The translations under genes and the position numbers were made by a program. A stretch of 64,000 bases of DNA. It comes from Wenzhouxiangella sp. XN201. GTDB taxonomy: Bacteria; Pseudomonadota; Gammaproteobacteria; Xanthomonadales; Wenzhouxiangellaceae. Every line of letters begins with the position of its first letter. Within the stretch, counting starts at the first letter, position 1. The notes under the pieces are model-generated. The model did no database searches and had not been told where the DNA came from. It was given only the letters and a program-made list of their open reading frames with translations. Shown here piece by piece: positions 27,401 through 35,511 of this stretch. The DNA lies in the NCBI RefSeq assembly GCF_011008905.1, contig NZ_JAAIVI010000022.1, positions 115,414 to 179,413 on the forward strand. The letters run 5' to 3'.

Positions 27401-27800
27401 CGGTGACGTCGAGCAGCAGCATGCGAGCTGACGAACTACCCGGATTACCCAAATTGCCATGAATATCGAGCGACATTTCATAGGCCCGGTTGGGTTCCAC
27501 ATCCACACACTGCCACGCACTGGAAACCCGGCGCTCGCCCGAGGAGGCAATCGGCGTGACTGATGCCTGCAAGCAACCTGTGGGGTTGGGCGAGTTGCAG
27601 AAATAGTCCGGATCGAACGAGGAACTCCCCCAGAGCGGCGCATCGAGCAACGTCCAGTCGGAGAACGCCTCGAAATCGCCGTTGGCAATGAGGTTGGAGT
27701 GAATCGGTTGCGCAGCCGCACTGGTCACCAAAGGCGGCACACCTCCAAGTAACGCCAGGGCACTGGCAATAAAGAAAGGGAATCGTTTCGCATATTGCAT
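24417..27800 (-). CDS. Large secreted surface protein: CARDB-like domains, CSLREP/parallel beta-helix, LFxDRFE tail
   Basis: About 1127 residues. It has a signal peptide (QYAKRFPFFIASALALLGG...AQP), an N-terminal carbohydrate-binding-like region, two immunoglobulin-like repeat regions (DVSVQMSVSATELDPLQQ and PDMSVSVAASELPEAGD), and a CSLREP motif (GICESSSGNDDCSLRAAV) that starts a right-handed beta-helix with repeated asparagine-rich turns (SNSTVSGNIAETSGGGISV). Next come an InlB-like repeat (GEFIGWEGACAGQG) and a C-terminal region ending SGALFSDRFEQ. The terminal LFSDRFEQ resembles the LFGDRFE of the protein at 28807-29118 and may be an export or anchoring tag. ATG 27800 fits the signal peptide. 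It is the last gene of the leftward operon under the sigma-54-type promoter. A surface adhesin role is inferred. Confidence 0.85.
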   Translation of the reverse strand: MQYAKRFPFFIASALALLGGVPPLVTSAAAQPIHSNLIANGDFEAFSDWTLLDAPLWGSSSFDPDYFCNSPNPTGCLQASVTPIASSGERRVSSAWQCVDVEPNRAYEMSLDIHGNLGNPGSSSARMLLLDVTGNPCPEADSPPQIGDSFASAFLFEPFGWGSASGVGIVPAGVTRVATALHSTTGSSSESAKFFFDNAVLGKLRPDVSVQMSVSATELDPLQQFTIEVSYDSQYNGTPLDLRIIHGDRISLVGYVCDAGAVVDASQGGEHFFRWFNIPEDPQPHTRSCTITARADSGFAGVVGLNAVADCADCDGDLNPGDNDVSIPVEILEAPDMSVSVAASELPEAGDEFNVFLEVENLGTSSEPLLTMVSVEISEPMLFHSVTGEHCSLTETMPGLVEGAVWVSHASPSECQLAFGIPEDQVAMGVDVAVYSVTDRDYISSNDTAVASSRIVNLTVNRSIDGWDGSPGDGICESSSGNDDCSLRAAVMEANALAAATGRTFTVKVPYSPFSYTLARTSGEDESLHGSLKIKRRMHLVGIPDEDGNLPFVVGSFPTVETDRLIRIGNPASFVRIENMHLQGQGLVPTDTDGNGTDGGLILHQSGELVLSNVTLTDGMTDGSGGALHSASDDGNGHLTLEQVRIFDNEASDGGGLTFMPESFATLSVIDSNVHDNQANAAGGGILAWNSGGGSLPAVAIQRSALHGNAALLGGGAYLYGVFLAQVSNSTVSGNIAETSGGGISVEAATSLAVNNSTIAFNEAGPGDNNSGNGGGLYVNANATATLYNSIVSSNTGKEACSRPNPSLPPICVPQAANCYGSVDSAGYNAMAGDSECAFNSGGSDDATHVQLGALADNGGSTPTHAPASFNWIVDAGDPACLDRPGGEPLLIDQRGAVRPADGDEDATAQCDRGAYELSENARVSVLVDDAALGRVQSSPTGIWCGEGTNDSCSALFSLDAEVVLTATLASGSGGEFIGWEGACAGQGAVCTVTAAGNVETTALFVLAAQPDFLLGCEGGSTVEVQEGGTAQVSCSVESVNGYSQAVSLLCFESATSIDCQPSAVSVTPPADGSQSFTLSVNAGQTPPGDYSLLVEGSDGERVRQAGLGLSVVEPVSGALFSDRFEQ

Positions 27801-27810
27801 GATCGATCTC

Positions 27811-28023
27811 TCAGTGTGTAAAAGCTCCATTGATGTGTCGTACAACGGGAATAACTGCAGACGCATCCTCAAGGCATGCGGTCCATCTTGTACTCGACAC
27901 TGCAGCCGTAGAAGCAAAGCGGTTCACCAGCGCGGCCGCTGCAAGAGCGCTCAAGATGAATAGGATTGACGTACTTTTCGTGTTGCGCTTTTTCGCACTC
28001 GTGGCATGTCCTTCGCTAGTCAT
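27811..28023 (-). CDS. Possible small membrane or exported protein in the surface operon
   Basis: A 70-residue reading frame fills the gap between two operon genes. Its ATG overlaps the previous stop as ATGA, and its stop lies about 10 bases before the next gene. The sequence has a basic N-terminus (SAKKRNTKST) and a hydrophobic stretch (SILFILSALAAAALV), which would fit a signal anchor. I recognise no family, and it may be spurious. Confidence 0.4.
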   Translation of the reverse strand: MTSEGHATSAKKRNTKSTSILFILSALAAAALVNRFASTAAVSSTRWTACLEDASAVIPVVRHINGAFTH

Positions 28024-28805
28024 GGAGTGGTGTCAAGGCAGTGGATACGGGCTTCAAAGGTGCCGGCCACGTTTGCATTGTTTGAATACACGCAACTGTA
28101 GGCAGCCAAGCCCATCGGATCACCCCAGTTAGTCGGCTCGAACGATTCCAACCCAAGACTGGAACCAGCTTCTGGACTGAAGACGCAGGCGCCACTGACC
28201 GGAATATCTTCAACCTCTTCGCAGGCTGCAGTAGCGTTAGCCCTCGAACCCAAGAAGTTGATGGTCCGTTGATCGACTTTGACGTATAGGCTGCCCCGCG
28301 TCGTTGCGTTCCAGAAGCTCTTATCGGTATCGGCGCCAGTGATGGTGCCGTCGACGATGTGATTGGTGTAAATGCTGTTGTCGGCAATGTCGACGGCCTG
28401 CACCCCGCCATCCTCCAGCTCCTGCGAGCCCACCGCTTCCTCGATCACGGTCTCGGCTCGCGAGGCCAGCGGAGCAGCGGTTACTTTCTGGCGCGGGGAC
28501 AGCAACTGCCCGTCAACCGTGATCTGCAACCAGCGACCCAGGTCCCAGGCCTGCGCCCCGAAGTCGAGCTCGACCTGGAACAGCCCCTGCAGCACGGGCA
28601 CACCGTTGGTCGCGACAGGCGAACCCACGGGGTTTCCATTGGATTCGGCGTCGAACAGTTCGAACACCATATCCACGCTGCCGTCGAAGGCCTGCCCGCC
28701 GGCATCCAGCCGGCCCTGGTAGCTGATGGTGGTGTTGGCCATGGCCGTGCCCGTATACATCACCACAACGGCGGCGAGGATGATCAATGTGATAGTGCGC
28801 TGCAT
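28020..28805 (-). CDS. Secreted protein with SYQGRL-type surface domain
   Basis: A 261-residue exported protein. After a signal peptide (ITLIILAAVVVMYTGTAMA) comes the motif TTISYQGRLDAGGQAFDGSVDM, then GLFQVELDFGAQAW, RWLQITVDGQLLSPRQ and TAAPLASRA. This arrangement recurs in bacterial surface proteins that often end in tail-fibre-like or collagen-like regions. The C-terminal third has three cysteines that could pair (ACEEVEDIPVSGACVF, SCVYSNNANVAG, ARIHCLD). ATG 28805 gives a normal signal peptide. It begins 1 base after the stop of the gene at 28807 and is coupled by ATGA to a small frame downstream. Confidence 0.75.
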   Translation of the reverse strand: MQRTITLIILAAVVVMYTGTAMANTTISYQGRLDAGGQAFDGSVDMVFELFDAESNGNPVGSPVATNGVPVLQGLFQVELDFGAQAWDLGRWLQITVDGQLLSPRQKVTAAPLASRAETVIEEAVGSQELEDGGVQAVDIADNSIYTNHIVDGTITGADTDKSFWNATTRGSLYVKVDQRTINFLGSRANATAACEEVEDIPVSGACVFSPEAGSSLGLESFEPTNWGDPMGLAAYSCVYSNNANVAGTFEARIHCLDTTP

Positions 28806-28806
28806 T

Positions 28807-29118
28807 TCAGTCTCCTTGCTCGGCTTCGAAGCGATCGCCAAACAGGCGATCGGCCAGGTCTTCCAGGCTCAAGGCCCAGAAGCCACCGGTCAGCTTCCAT
28901 TGCCCGCCTTGCAGAACGCGGGCAGCGGTGGCATCGGCCTGGCCGATGGTGCCGGACAGATCGAAATCTCCGCCGGTGGATTGCACGGCTCCACCGCCAT
29001 CAATGCTGTACCAGTCGATCGAAAAGGTTTCGGTTTCACCGGCCTGGATCGGCGCGGCAATGCAGACCAGCAGCATCAGAGTTGGCAGGCTCATTTGAAT
29101 GACTGTGCTTCCGTTCAT
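28807..29118 (-). CDS. Small secreted protein with GGDFxLSGTIGQ motif and LFxDRFE tail
   Basis: A 103-residue exported protein, first gene of the leftward operon. A signal peptide (MSLPTLMLLVCIAAPIQAG) precedes the motif SIDGGGAVQSTGGDFDLSGT and GGQWKLTGGFWAL, a short repeat often found in surface proteins that finish in a C-terminal sorting region. The C-terminus is LFGDRFEAEQGD. ATG 29118 is used; ATG 29133 is possible. The sigma-54-type promoter at 29162-29176 would start a transcript near 29150. Its small size suggests an accessory or scaffold role for the larger proteins downstream. Confidence 0.72.
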   Translation of the reverse strand: MNGSTVIQMSLPTLMLLVCIAAPIQAGETETFSIDWYSIDGGGAVQSTGGDFDLSGTIGQADATAARVLQGGQWKLTGGFWALSLEDLADRLFGDRFEAEQGD

Positions 29119-29161
29119 GCGCCAGGTCCCCATCGTTGATTCATTCGATGGCGGCTTGTAA

Positions 29162-29176
29162 GCAGTTTCCGTGCCA
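29162..29176 (-). promoter_or_regulatory. Sigma-54-type promoter (-24/-12) for the secreted-protein operon
   Basis: Read leftward: TTGGCACGGAAACTGCTT, giving GG-N10-GC with an exact TGGCACG -24 element; the -12 is CTGC instead of TTGC. It lies 44 bases upstream of the first gene of the operon and divergent from the FHA-type enhancer-binding protein gene. A perfect palindrome, CCTGATCAGG, at 29215-29224 upstream could be an activator site. Confidence 0.68.
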
Positions 29177-29331
29177 AGGTTGAACCGCTGGAAAAACGGG
29201 CCCATACCGGCGATCCTGATCAGGCAGATGTGTCATGCACGGGACACCATTCCCTCGAGCGGGACAAACCAGGTGCGAAAACTCCGGGCCTGGAGTATGC
29301 TTTCGATCGGGACAGTCAGATAATTGAGGGC

Positions 29332-31017
29332 ATGCAGCAAGCAGTCTTGTGCATGAATCTGGAGTCGGGGACCCGTCGCTTCGTCATCGAGGGAGACGAA
29401 TGCACCATCGGCACCGGCGCCGACTGCGACATCGTCATCGAGGAGATCTCGGTGTCGCGCCGCCACGCCTGCCTCAAGCGCGAGCCCGACGGCTGGCTGG
29501 TGCAGGATCTTGATTCCACCAACGGTACCCGCATCAACGAACAGCGCATCGTCGGGGCGGAATTTTTTGTAACCGGCGACCGGCTGCAGTTCGGCAATGT
29601 TCGCGCCGAATTTCGCCTTGAAGATGCGGCGGAATTCGAAATCGCAGTCGGGCAGCCCGAGCCCAGGGCCGCCACTGCCCTTGCCCTGACCGATATCCCG
29701 CCTACCCTGGCCAGTGATCGCCTGGCACAGTTCTTCATTGCCCAGCTGCCCGAGCTCATCGCCAGGCTGCGCAGCCTGCCCCCGGATACGCATGCGGCCT
29801 GCATCATCGACTGCCTGCCGAAGGTCATCGCCGGCCGCTGGCGCCTGCTGCGCGATGACTCGATCATCGTCGAATCGGGCCTGGGGGATGCCGATGCCGG
29901 TGACCAGCACCGACACTGCGACGGCCTGTGGTGCATCGAACTGGCCGCCAGAGGCAGCATCGCGCCGTCCGCGTTCGAAGCCGTGGCCGGCTTTGCCCTC
30001 AATCTGGTGCAGCTGACGGCTCAAACCACGCGCCGGGCCAAAGGCAAGACCCACAGCAACCCGTCCGACCAGGCCCCGCCACAGCCGGTGCCGCCGAGCG
30101 GCCACCCGGGACTCCACTCACTCTATCGACAGGCCGCCCGAGTGGCGGACAGCGACATCAACGTGCTCATCGAGGGCGATTCGGGCACGGGCAAGGAGTT
30201 GTTTGCGCGCTTTCTGCATGCTGCCGGCGGGCCTGAAAGGCCTTTAATCACCCTCAACTGCGCCAGCATGCCGGCGGATTTGCTCGATGCCGAACTGTTC
30301 GGCATCGAGAAAGGCGTGGCTACGGGTGTCACCGAGCGGGCCGGCAAGTTCGAACAAGCGCACGGCGGTGTTCTGTTTCTCGACGAGATCGGCGACATGC
30401 AGCCGGCGACCCAGGCGCGTATCCTGCGCGTGCTGCAGGAACGCGAAGTCTTTCGAATCGGCGGTGACCGGCCGCGCCCCGCCGACGTACGCGTGGTCTC
30501 GGCCACCAACCACGACATGAATCGGCTGGTCGAGGACGGCCGCTTCCGCCTGGATCTCTACCACCGGATCGCCGACTGGCAAGTCCGTCTGCCATCGCTG
30601 ACCGAGCGCCATATGGACATTGCCAATCTCGCCGCCCACTTCCTGCAGGGTGCCTGTCAGAAGTCCGGCATTGCCTTCGGCGGTATTTCGCGGGCGGCAC
30701 TCGACCGCCTCAAGGCCTACGACTGGCCGGGCAACGTACGCGAACTCGAACGCGAGATGAAGCGCTGCGCCCTGTTCCTCGAAGACGGCGAAGCGCTCCG
30801 ATCCGACCACCTGCAGGACCGCATCCGCCTGGCCGAGCAACAAGAAATGCCCGGCACAACCACCCTGAAAGACAGCCTGGAACATGCCGAGCGAACGGCA
30901 ATCCAGCAGGCCCTGGCCAGCCAGGGGGGGAATATCAGCAACACGGCCCGCCAGCTGGGAATTGGCCGTTCGACGCTCTATCGGCGAATCCAGGAGCTGG
31001 GTATTGTCACCGAATGA
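29332..31017 (+). CDS. FHA-domain, AAA+ sigma-54-type enhancer-binding regulator
   Basis: 561 residues from ATG 29332, which has GAGGG before it. Residues 1-95 form an FHA domain (VSRRHACL, DLDSTNGTRINE) that binds phosphothreonine peptides. After a linker come an AAA+ domain with Walker A GDSGTGKE near 282, Walker B VLFLDEIGD near 347, and a Fis-type HTH at the C-terminus (NISNTARQLGIGRSTLYRRI). The loop normally reading GAFTGA is GVATGV here (residues 328-333), so the phenylalanine that contacts sigma-54 is absent. The gene overlaps a Ser/Thr kinase gene downstream, the likely source of the FHA ligand, and faces a secreted-protein operon with a sigma-54-type promoter. Whether it still activates sigma-54 is open. 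Confidence 0.9.
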   Translation: MQQAVLCMNLESGTRRFVIEGDECTIGTGADCDIVIEEISVSRRHACLKREPDGWLVQDLDSTNGTRINEQRIVGAEFFVTGDRLQFGNVRAEFRLEDAAEFEIAVGQPEPRAATALALTDIPPTLASDRLAQFFIAQLPELIARLRSLPPDTHAACIIDCLPKVIAGRWRLLRDDSIIVESGLGDADAGDQHRHCDGLWCIELAARGSIAPSAFEAVAGFALNLVQLTAQTTRRAKGKTHSNPSDQAPPQPVPPSGHPGLHSLYRQAARVADSDINVLIEGDSGTGKELFARFLHAAGGPERPLITLNCASMPADLLDAELFGIEKGVATGVTERAGKFEQAHGGVLFLDEIGDMQPATQARILRVLQEREVFRIGGDRPRPADVRVVSATNHDMNRLVEDGRFRLDLYHRIADWQVRLPSLTERHMDIANLAAHFLQGACQKSGIAFGGISRAALDRLKAYDWPGNVRELEREMKRCALFLEDGEALRSDHLQDRIRLAEQQEMPGTTTLKDSLEHAERTAIQQALASQGGNISNTARQLGIGRSTLYRRIQELGIVTE

Positions 31018-34000
31018 CGTGAATACCAATCCGCTGGACTGGGAAACCGGTGTCCCGCTCGCCAGCGGCGGCTCGGCCGAGGTGGTTCGCGCCTGGTGCC
31101 CCTCACTCGGCCGCGATATTGCCGTCAAGTACCTGAAGGCCGAGGACCCCGGGGCCATCGCACGCCTGGTGCGCGAGGCCGAAACCCAGAAGGGGCTCGA
31201 GCACCCGCACATCCTGCGTGTCCACCAGACCGGCGTGCATCTGGGACGCCACTACATCGCCATGGACCTGGTCGAGGGCAAGCCCATCGACCAGGCGCTC
31301 GAGGGCGCCGACCAGGACGCGCGACTGGCCGTTTTCGAGCAGGTACTGGCCGCCGTGGCGCTGGCACATGAGCGAGGCGTGACTCACCGCGATCTCAAGC
31401 CGGCCAATATCCTGGTCGAGGAAGCCGATGATGGTCCGCATGCCTGGGTGATGGATTTCGGGCTCGCCCGCCAGGCCGGCGACGCAACGCTGACCGTGAC
31501 TGGACACGCAATCGGCACGCCCGGCTACATGGCCCCGGAGCAGGCGCGCGGGGAAAAGCACATCGATGCCCGTGCCGACATATTCGCTCTGGGCGTGATC
31601 CTCTACCGGCTGTTTACCGGGAGCCTGCCTTTCGACGCCGACACGCCTGTGGCGATGATGCTGCAGGCAGCCTCCGGTGACATCGCGCCGATCTCGGGCA
31701 TGCGCCGCCACTTGCCCGAAGGACTGGTGCGGATCGTGGCCAAGTGCCTGGAGTATCGGCGGACCGACCGCTATGACAGCGCGCGAAAACTGCTGGCGGA
31801 TATTCATGCCTTTCGCACTGGACAGGTGCTCGAGGCCCGGAGAATTGGCCGCCTGTACAGCCTGCAACGCTGGTCACGTCGAAACCCGGCGCTGGCACTG
31901 ACCGGCCTGGCGGCCATCGCACTGGTAACGGCCAGCGCCGCCGCTGCCCTGTGGAGCTGGCAGCAAAGTGAGCGCGATCTCGCCACGGCGCGCGGTCTGA
32001 TCGCCAGTGCCGAGCGCGTTCGCAGCGACTGGTATATCGACCAGATGCGCCCGCCGCACGACCAGGCAGAAACGCGACAGCAGGCGTTGGCGACCCTGGA
32101 TGGACTCGAACGCGAAACCCGTCGGACGGGGCCGCACGCCAGTGCTGAGGTCCATTCAGCCATGGCCGACCTGCACTACGAGCTGGGTGACTACGCAGAC
32201 GCCCTGAAACTGGCCGAAAGCGCCTGGCAGGCCGGGTTGCGGCAGCCGGCAACCGCCAACCGGGCGACACGCTCGCTGCTGCGGCAATACAACGAGGCGC
32301 GTATCCAGCGCAGCCTGTCGGTCGATCCCGAATTGCTGCCCGAACTGGACCACCGGGCGCGCAGCGACCTGTTGAGTGATTTGGCGCCCTACCGCGACCA
32401 TCTGCCGGCAGAAACCGACCGGCTGGTCCGAATCAGCCTTGGAGAGCGCGAAGGCACGGCCCTGGAGTGGATCGAAGGCATCGAGCCGGCAACCCCCGAC
32501 GACTGGGACACCCTGCTGATACTCGCCCAGCACCAGACCGCCGAGGCCGGCCTGGAACTGATGCGCGAACAGGAAAAGGCCGCGGCCAGTATCAAACGAA
32601 TCGACAGTGCGCTGGCCAACCTGATCGACACCGCACGCTCCAGCGCTGCTGCCCACCTGGCCCGCTGCCAGCTGGCCGCCGTGGAAGCCAACCCGCTCAA
32701 CACCGCCTACGACCCTGATACCCCAGGCAGTCGTGAACGCATCGGACACTGCGGCACCGGGCTTGCCATTCGTAGCGAGGACGCCAACCTGCTTGCCGCA
32801 AAGGCCTACTGGCTGTGGCAAACGGCCAAACGCAAGCTGAGGGCGCGCGAGGACTACGTGCACCTGCTTGACGAAGCGATCGAGCTGGCTGGCCGGGCGC
32901 TCAAGCTCGCACCGGACAACCACCCCGCGCGGCTCGCACTGGGCACCGCGCTGCAACTCAAGGGCCGGTGGGCCATGGGCGAAGGGCAACCGGAATCCGA
33001 GTACCTGGAACGAGCCCTCGATGTTCTTCAACAAGCGCACGAGGAGTTTCCCGGAAGCGTCAATATCATCAACAACCTGGCAGTGACCTGGACGACCATC
33101 GCCACATCACGCAATACCCGCGGGAACTCCATTGCCGGAGAAGCTGCTCATGAAGAGGCGATTCGATGGATGCAGCGCGCCGCTGCAATTCGGCCCGACG
33201 ACCGCCGACTGGTCCACAATGCGATGGCCACCGAGATTTTTTTGATGTACGACCGGCAGGAGCGCGGCCTCCACCGAATGTCGGATCACGACCGACTGGA
33301 CGAAGGTCTCGAGGCCCTGATCGAGCGCTATCCGGACTACGCCACGCCGTACAATTCCCTGGCCCTTCTGTGGTGGGGACTGGCAGAGTTTCAGCAGCGC
33401 GGCGGCGAGGATCCACAGCCCGCGCTGGCCCGGGCCGAGAACGTCCTGCGCCGTTTACTGGCATTCGACCCTGATCACGAGAGCGGCCTGGTCAACCTGG
33501 CCGGCATACTCCGCCACCAGTATCGATTCAGTACCCCCGTCCGCTCCGAGCGCCTGGAGAGGGCGGCCGACGAGGCTATGGCCATCTACCGTCGACTGGA
33601 ACGCCCCGAGGCCGAGCGCCAGGAGTTTGGCTGCCTGATTGCCGAGATCCTGGCAGCCCGGGCCCATAGACAACCGCCTGATCAACAATCTGCATTATTG
33701 ACCGAGGCTGAGCGCCTGAGCCGGACCAGCGACAATATTGACTGGTTAAAACTGGAGTGCCTGGTCACTCGGGCCGAAATTGCCATCAATATGAGCCGGG
33801 CTGTCCGGGACGACCCGGTGATCGGCCGGATCTGGGAAGAGATCGCAACGATCATGGCGGAGCGCATGCCCGAGAATGCGGCTCTGATCGATGCCGCCGC
33901 AAGACTAGCCTGGTCACTGAACAAATCGGATCTGGCGGCCGAGTGGTCCGCCCAAGCCGCAGCCGGAAACCCGCAGTTCCCGATCCTGTCCCCTGCCGGT

Positions 34001-34027
34001 GCAGATTCCGCCGTGCCGACACCCTGA
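31004..34027 (+). CDS. Hanks-type Ser/Thr protein kinase with membrane helix and TPR-like C-terminus
   Basis: About 1007 residues. The kinase domain spans roughly 15-275, with glycine loop LASGGSAEVV, Lys 42 in AVKYL, catalytic HRDLKPAN (Asp 130), DFG at 151 and APE at 177. A membrane helix near 295-315 (ALTGLAAIALVTASAAAALW) separates it from a long helical C-terminal domain with tetratricopeptide-like repeats that would lie outside the membrane and may sense a partner. I chose TTG 31004 because AGGAG lies about eight bases before it; GTG 31019 is an alternative without such a site. It overlaps the regulator gene upstream by 14 bases, so the two are translationally linked and should form one signalling pair. 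Confidence 0.9.
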   Translation: MSPNDVNTNPLDWETGVPLASGGSAEVVRAWCPSLGRDIAVKYLKAEDPGAIARLVREAETQKGLEHPHILRVHQTGVHLGRHYIAMDLVEGKPIDQALEGADQDARLAVFEQVLAAVALAHERGVTHRDLKPANILVEEADDGPHAWVMDFGLARQAGDATLTVTGHAIGTPGYMAPEQARGEKHIDARADIFALGVILYRLFTGSLPFDADTPVAMMLQAASGDIAPISGMRRHLPEGLVRIVAKCLEYRRTDRYDSARKLLADIHAFRTGQVLEARRIGRLYSLQRWSRRNPALALTGLAAIALVTASAAAALWSWQQSERDLATARGLIASAERVRSDWYIDQMRPPHDQAETRQQALATLDGLERETRRTGPHASAEVHSAMADLHYELGDYADALKLAESAWQAGLRQPATANRATRSLLRQYNEARIQRSLSVDPELLPELDHRARSDLLSDLAPYRDHLPAETDRLVRISLGEREGTALEWIEGIEPATPDDWDTLLILAQHQTAEAGLELMREQEKAAASIKRIDSALANLIDTARSSAAAHLARCQLAAVEANPLNTAYDPDTPGSRERIGHCGTGLAIRSEDANLLAAKAYWLWQTAKRKLRAREDYVHLLDEAIELAGRALKLAPDNHPARLALGTALQLKGRWAMGEGQPESEYLERALDVLQQAHEEFPGSVNIINNLAVTWTTIATSRNTRGNSIAGEAAHEEAIRWMQRAAAIRPDDRRLVHNAMATEIFLMYDRQERGLHRMSDHDRLDEGLEALIERYPDYATPYNSLALLWWGLAEFQQRGGEDPQPALARAENVLRRLLAFDPDHESGLVNLAGILRHQYRFSTPVRSERLERAADEAMAIYRRLERPEAERQEFGCLIAEILAARAHRQPPDQQSALLTEAERLSRTSDNIDWLKLECLVTRAEIAINMSRAVRDDPVIGRIWEEIATIMAERMPENAALIDAAARLAWSLNKSDLAAEWSAQAAAGNPQFPILSPAGADSAVPTP

Positions 34028-34227
34028 GCGAAACTGGCACGCCCTTCCGGTTCAGGCTAAAATAGGCGGCTGCCTCGCCGGCCTTCATGAAAGGGCGGGT
34101 CAGGTAACCGCGGCCCGGATTCCTTGCACCGCCGGGCGTGTCAACCAACTAGTCAAACCCGGCCGATTCGACGGGGATCGGCGGAAACGCTTGCGACCTC
34201 ACTGGCGCAGGCCCTGGAGGACCGTCA

Positions 34228-35331
34228 ATGAATCTGTTTGAAACCATCCACACGACCGAGCACGAGCAGGTCATCTTCTGTCATCAAAAGGATGCCGGCC
34301 TGAAGGCCATCATCGCCATCCACAACACCACGCTCGGACCGGCCCTCGGTGGCATGCGCATGTGGCCCTACGCGACCGAGCAGGATGCCCTCGACGATGT
34401 GCTGCGCCTGTCGCGTGGCATGACCTACAAGGCCGCAGTTGCCGGCCTCAACCTCGGCGGCGGCAAGTCGGTCATCATCGGTGATCCACGCCAGGACAAG
34501 TCAGAAGCGCTGTTCCGCGCCGTCGGTCGCTTCATCGATTCCCTGCACGGCCGCTATATCACGGCCGAAGATGTCGGTATCGATGTCAACGACATGGAGT
34601 ACGTCTTCCAGGAAACCGACAACGTGGTCGGTGTTCACCAGGTCCACGGCGGTTCGGGCGACCCCTCGCCATTCACCGCCTTCGGCACCCTGCAGGGCAT
34701 TCGCGCCAGCTTGCAGCGCCAGTTCGGCAACGAGGAAATCGGCAAGTACAGCTACGCCGTCCAGGGCGTGGGCCACGTCGGCATGGAGCTGGTCAAGCTG
34801 CTTCGCAAGGAAGATGCCAAGGTCTTTGTCACCGACATCAACGAGGAAGCCGTCCAGGCCGCCGTCGAGATGGGTTGCGAAGCGGTCGGTACCGACGATA
34901 TTTACGACGTGGATGCCGACGTCTACTCACCCACCGCACTGGGCGCAACGGTCAACGAACAGACCATTCCGCGCTTCAAGTTCAAGATCGTGTGCGGTGC
35001 GGCCAACAACCAGCTTGCCACCGAGGATTGCGGCGACGAGCTGGAACGACGCGGCATAATCTACGCACCCGACTACGCGGTCAATGCCGGCGGGCTGATG
35101 AACGTTTCGATCGAGTTCGAAGGCTACAACCGCGAACGTGCCAAGCGCATGACCCGTGCCATCTACTACAACGTCTCGAAGATCTTCCAGATCGCCGAGC
35201 GCGACGGCATTCCGACCTGGAAGGCCGCCGACCGCATGGCCGCCGAACGCATCGCCATGGTCGGCAAGCTCAAGCTGCCCTTCATGGGCCGCGCACACCG
35301 CTTCCCGGGCCGTGAGCGCGGGAATCACTAG
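34228..35331 (+). CDS. Leucine dehydrogenase (Leu/Phe/Val dehydrogenase family)
   Basis: A 367-residue NAD-dependent amino acid dehydrogenase. It has the catalytic lysine motif AGLNLGGGKSV, the substrate loop GGMRMWPYATEQDALDDV, an N-terminal segment typical of leucine dehydrogenase (HEQVIFCHQKDAGLKAI) and the Rossmann loop VQGVGHVGMELVK. It deaminates leucine, valine and isoleucine to their 2-oxoacids, the entry to the branched-chain pathway continued by the next genes. GGAGG lies before ATG 34228. About 200 bases upstream is non-coding, with a possible -10 TAAAAT near 34060. A repeat element separates it from isovaleryl-CoA dehydrogenase. Confidence 0.94.
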   Translation: MNLFETIHTTEHEQVIFCHQKDAGLKAIIAIHNTTLGPALGGMRMWPYATEQDALDDVLRLSRGMTYKAAVAGLNLGGGKSVIIGDPRQDKSEALFRAVGRFIDSLHGRYITAEDVGIDVNDMEYVFQETDNVVGVHQVHGGSGDPSPFTAFGTLQGIRASLQRQFGNEEIGKYSYAVQGVGHVGMELVKLLRKEDAKVFVTDINEEAVQAAVEMGCEAVGTDDIYDVDADVYSPTALGATVNEQTIPRFKFKIVCGAANNQLATEDCGDELERRGIIYAPDYAVNAGGLMNVSIEFEGYNRERAKRMTRAIYYNVSKIFQIAERDGIPTWKAADRMAAERIAMVGKLKLPFMGRAHRFPGRERGNH

Positions 35332-35344
35332 AGAACTCGAGTAC

Positions 35345-35480
35345 TTGAAACCGCAGATTGCGCAGATTCACGCAGATAGAGACCGAAAAAGCCTTAATCT
35401 CATTGGCCTTGAGATCTTCGAGTCCGGGCCATTCGCTCCTCCGGAGCAATCTGCGTACATCTGCGAAATCTGCGGTTTCA
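35345..35480. repeat. GCAGATT-type inverted-repeat element (type B)
   Basis: The left arm at 35345-35380 begins TTGAAACCGCAGATT and has three CGCAGATT units at 9- and 10-base steps. The right arm at about 35447-35480 is its inverse complement, ending in CTGCGGTTTCA. The interior of roughly 66 bases has no gene. Its outer sequence GAAACC is shared with the ACGGAA-type elements. It lies between leucine dehydrogenase and isovaleryl-CoA dehydrogenase. Confidence 0.85.
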
Positions 35481-35511
35481 TGAACTCTGCCATCTAACGA
35501 GGCACCAGACG

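Noticed and set aside
35345-35480. CRISPR-like array
   Set aside because: Units are 8-9 bases with spacers of 1-2 bases and the two arms are inverted, so this is not a CRISPR pattern; no cas genes are present.
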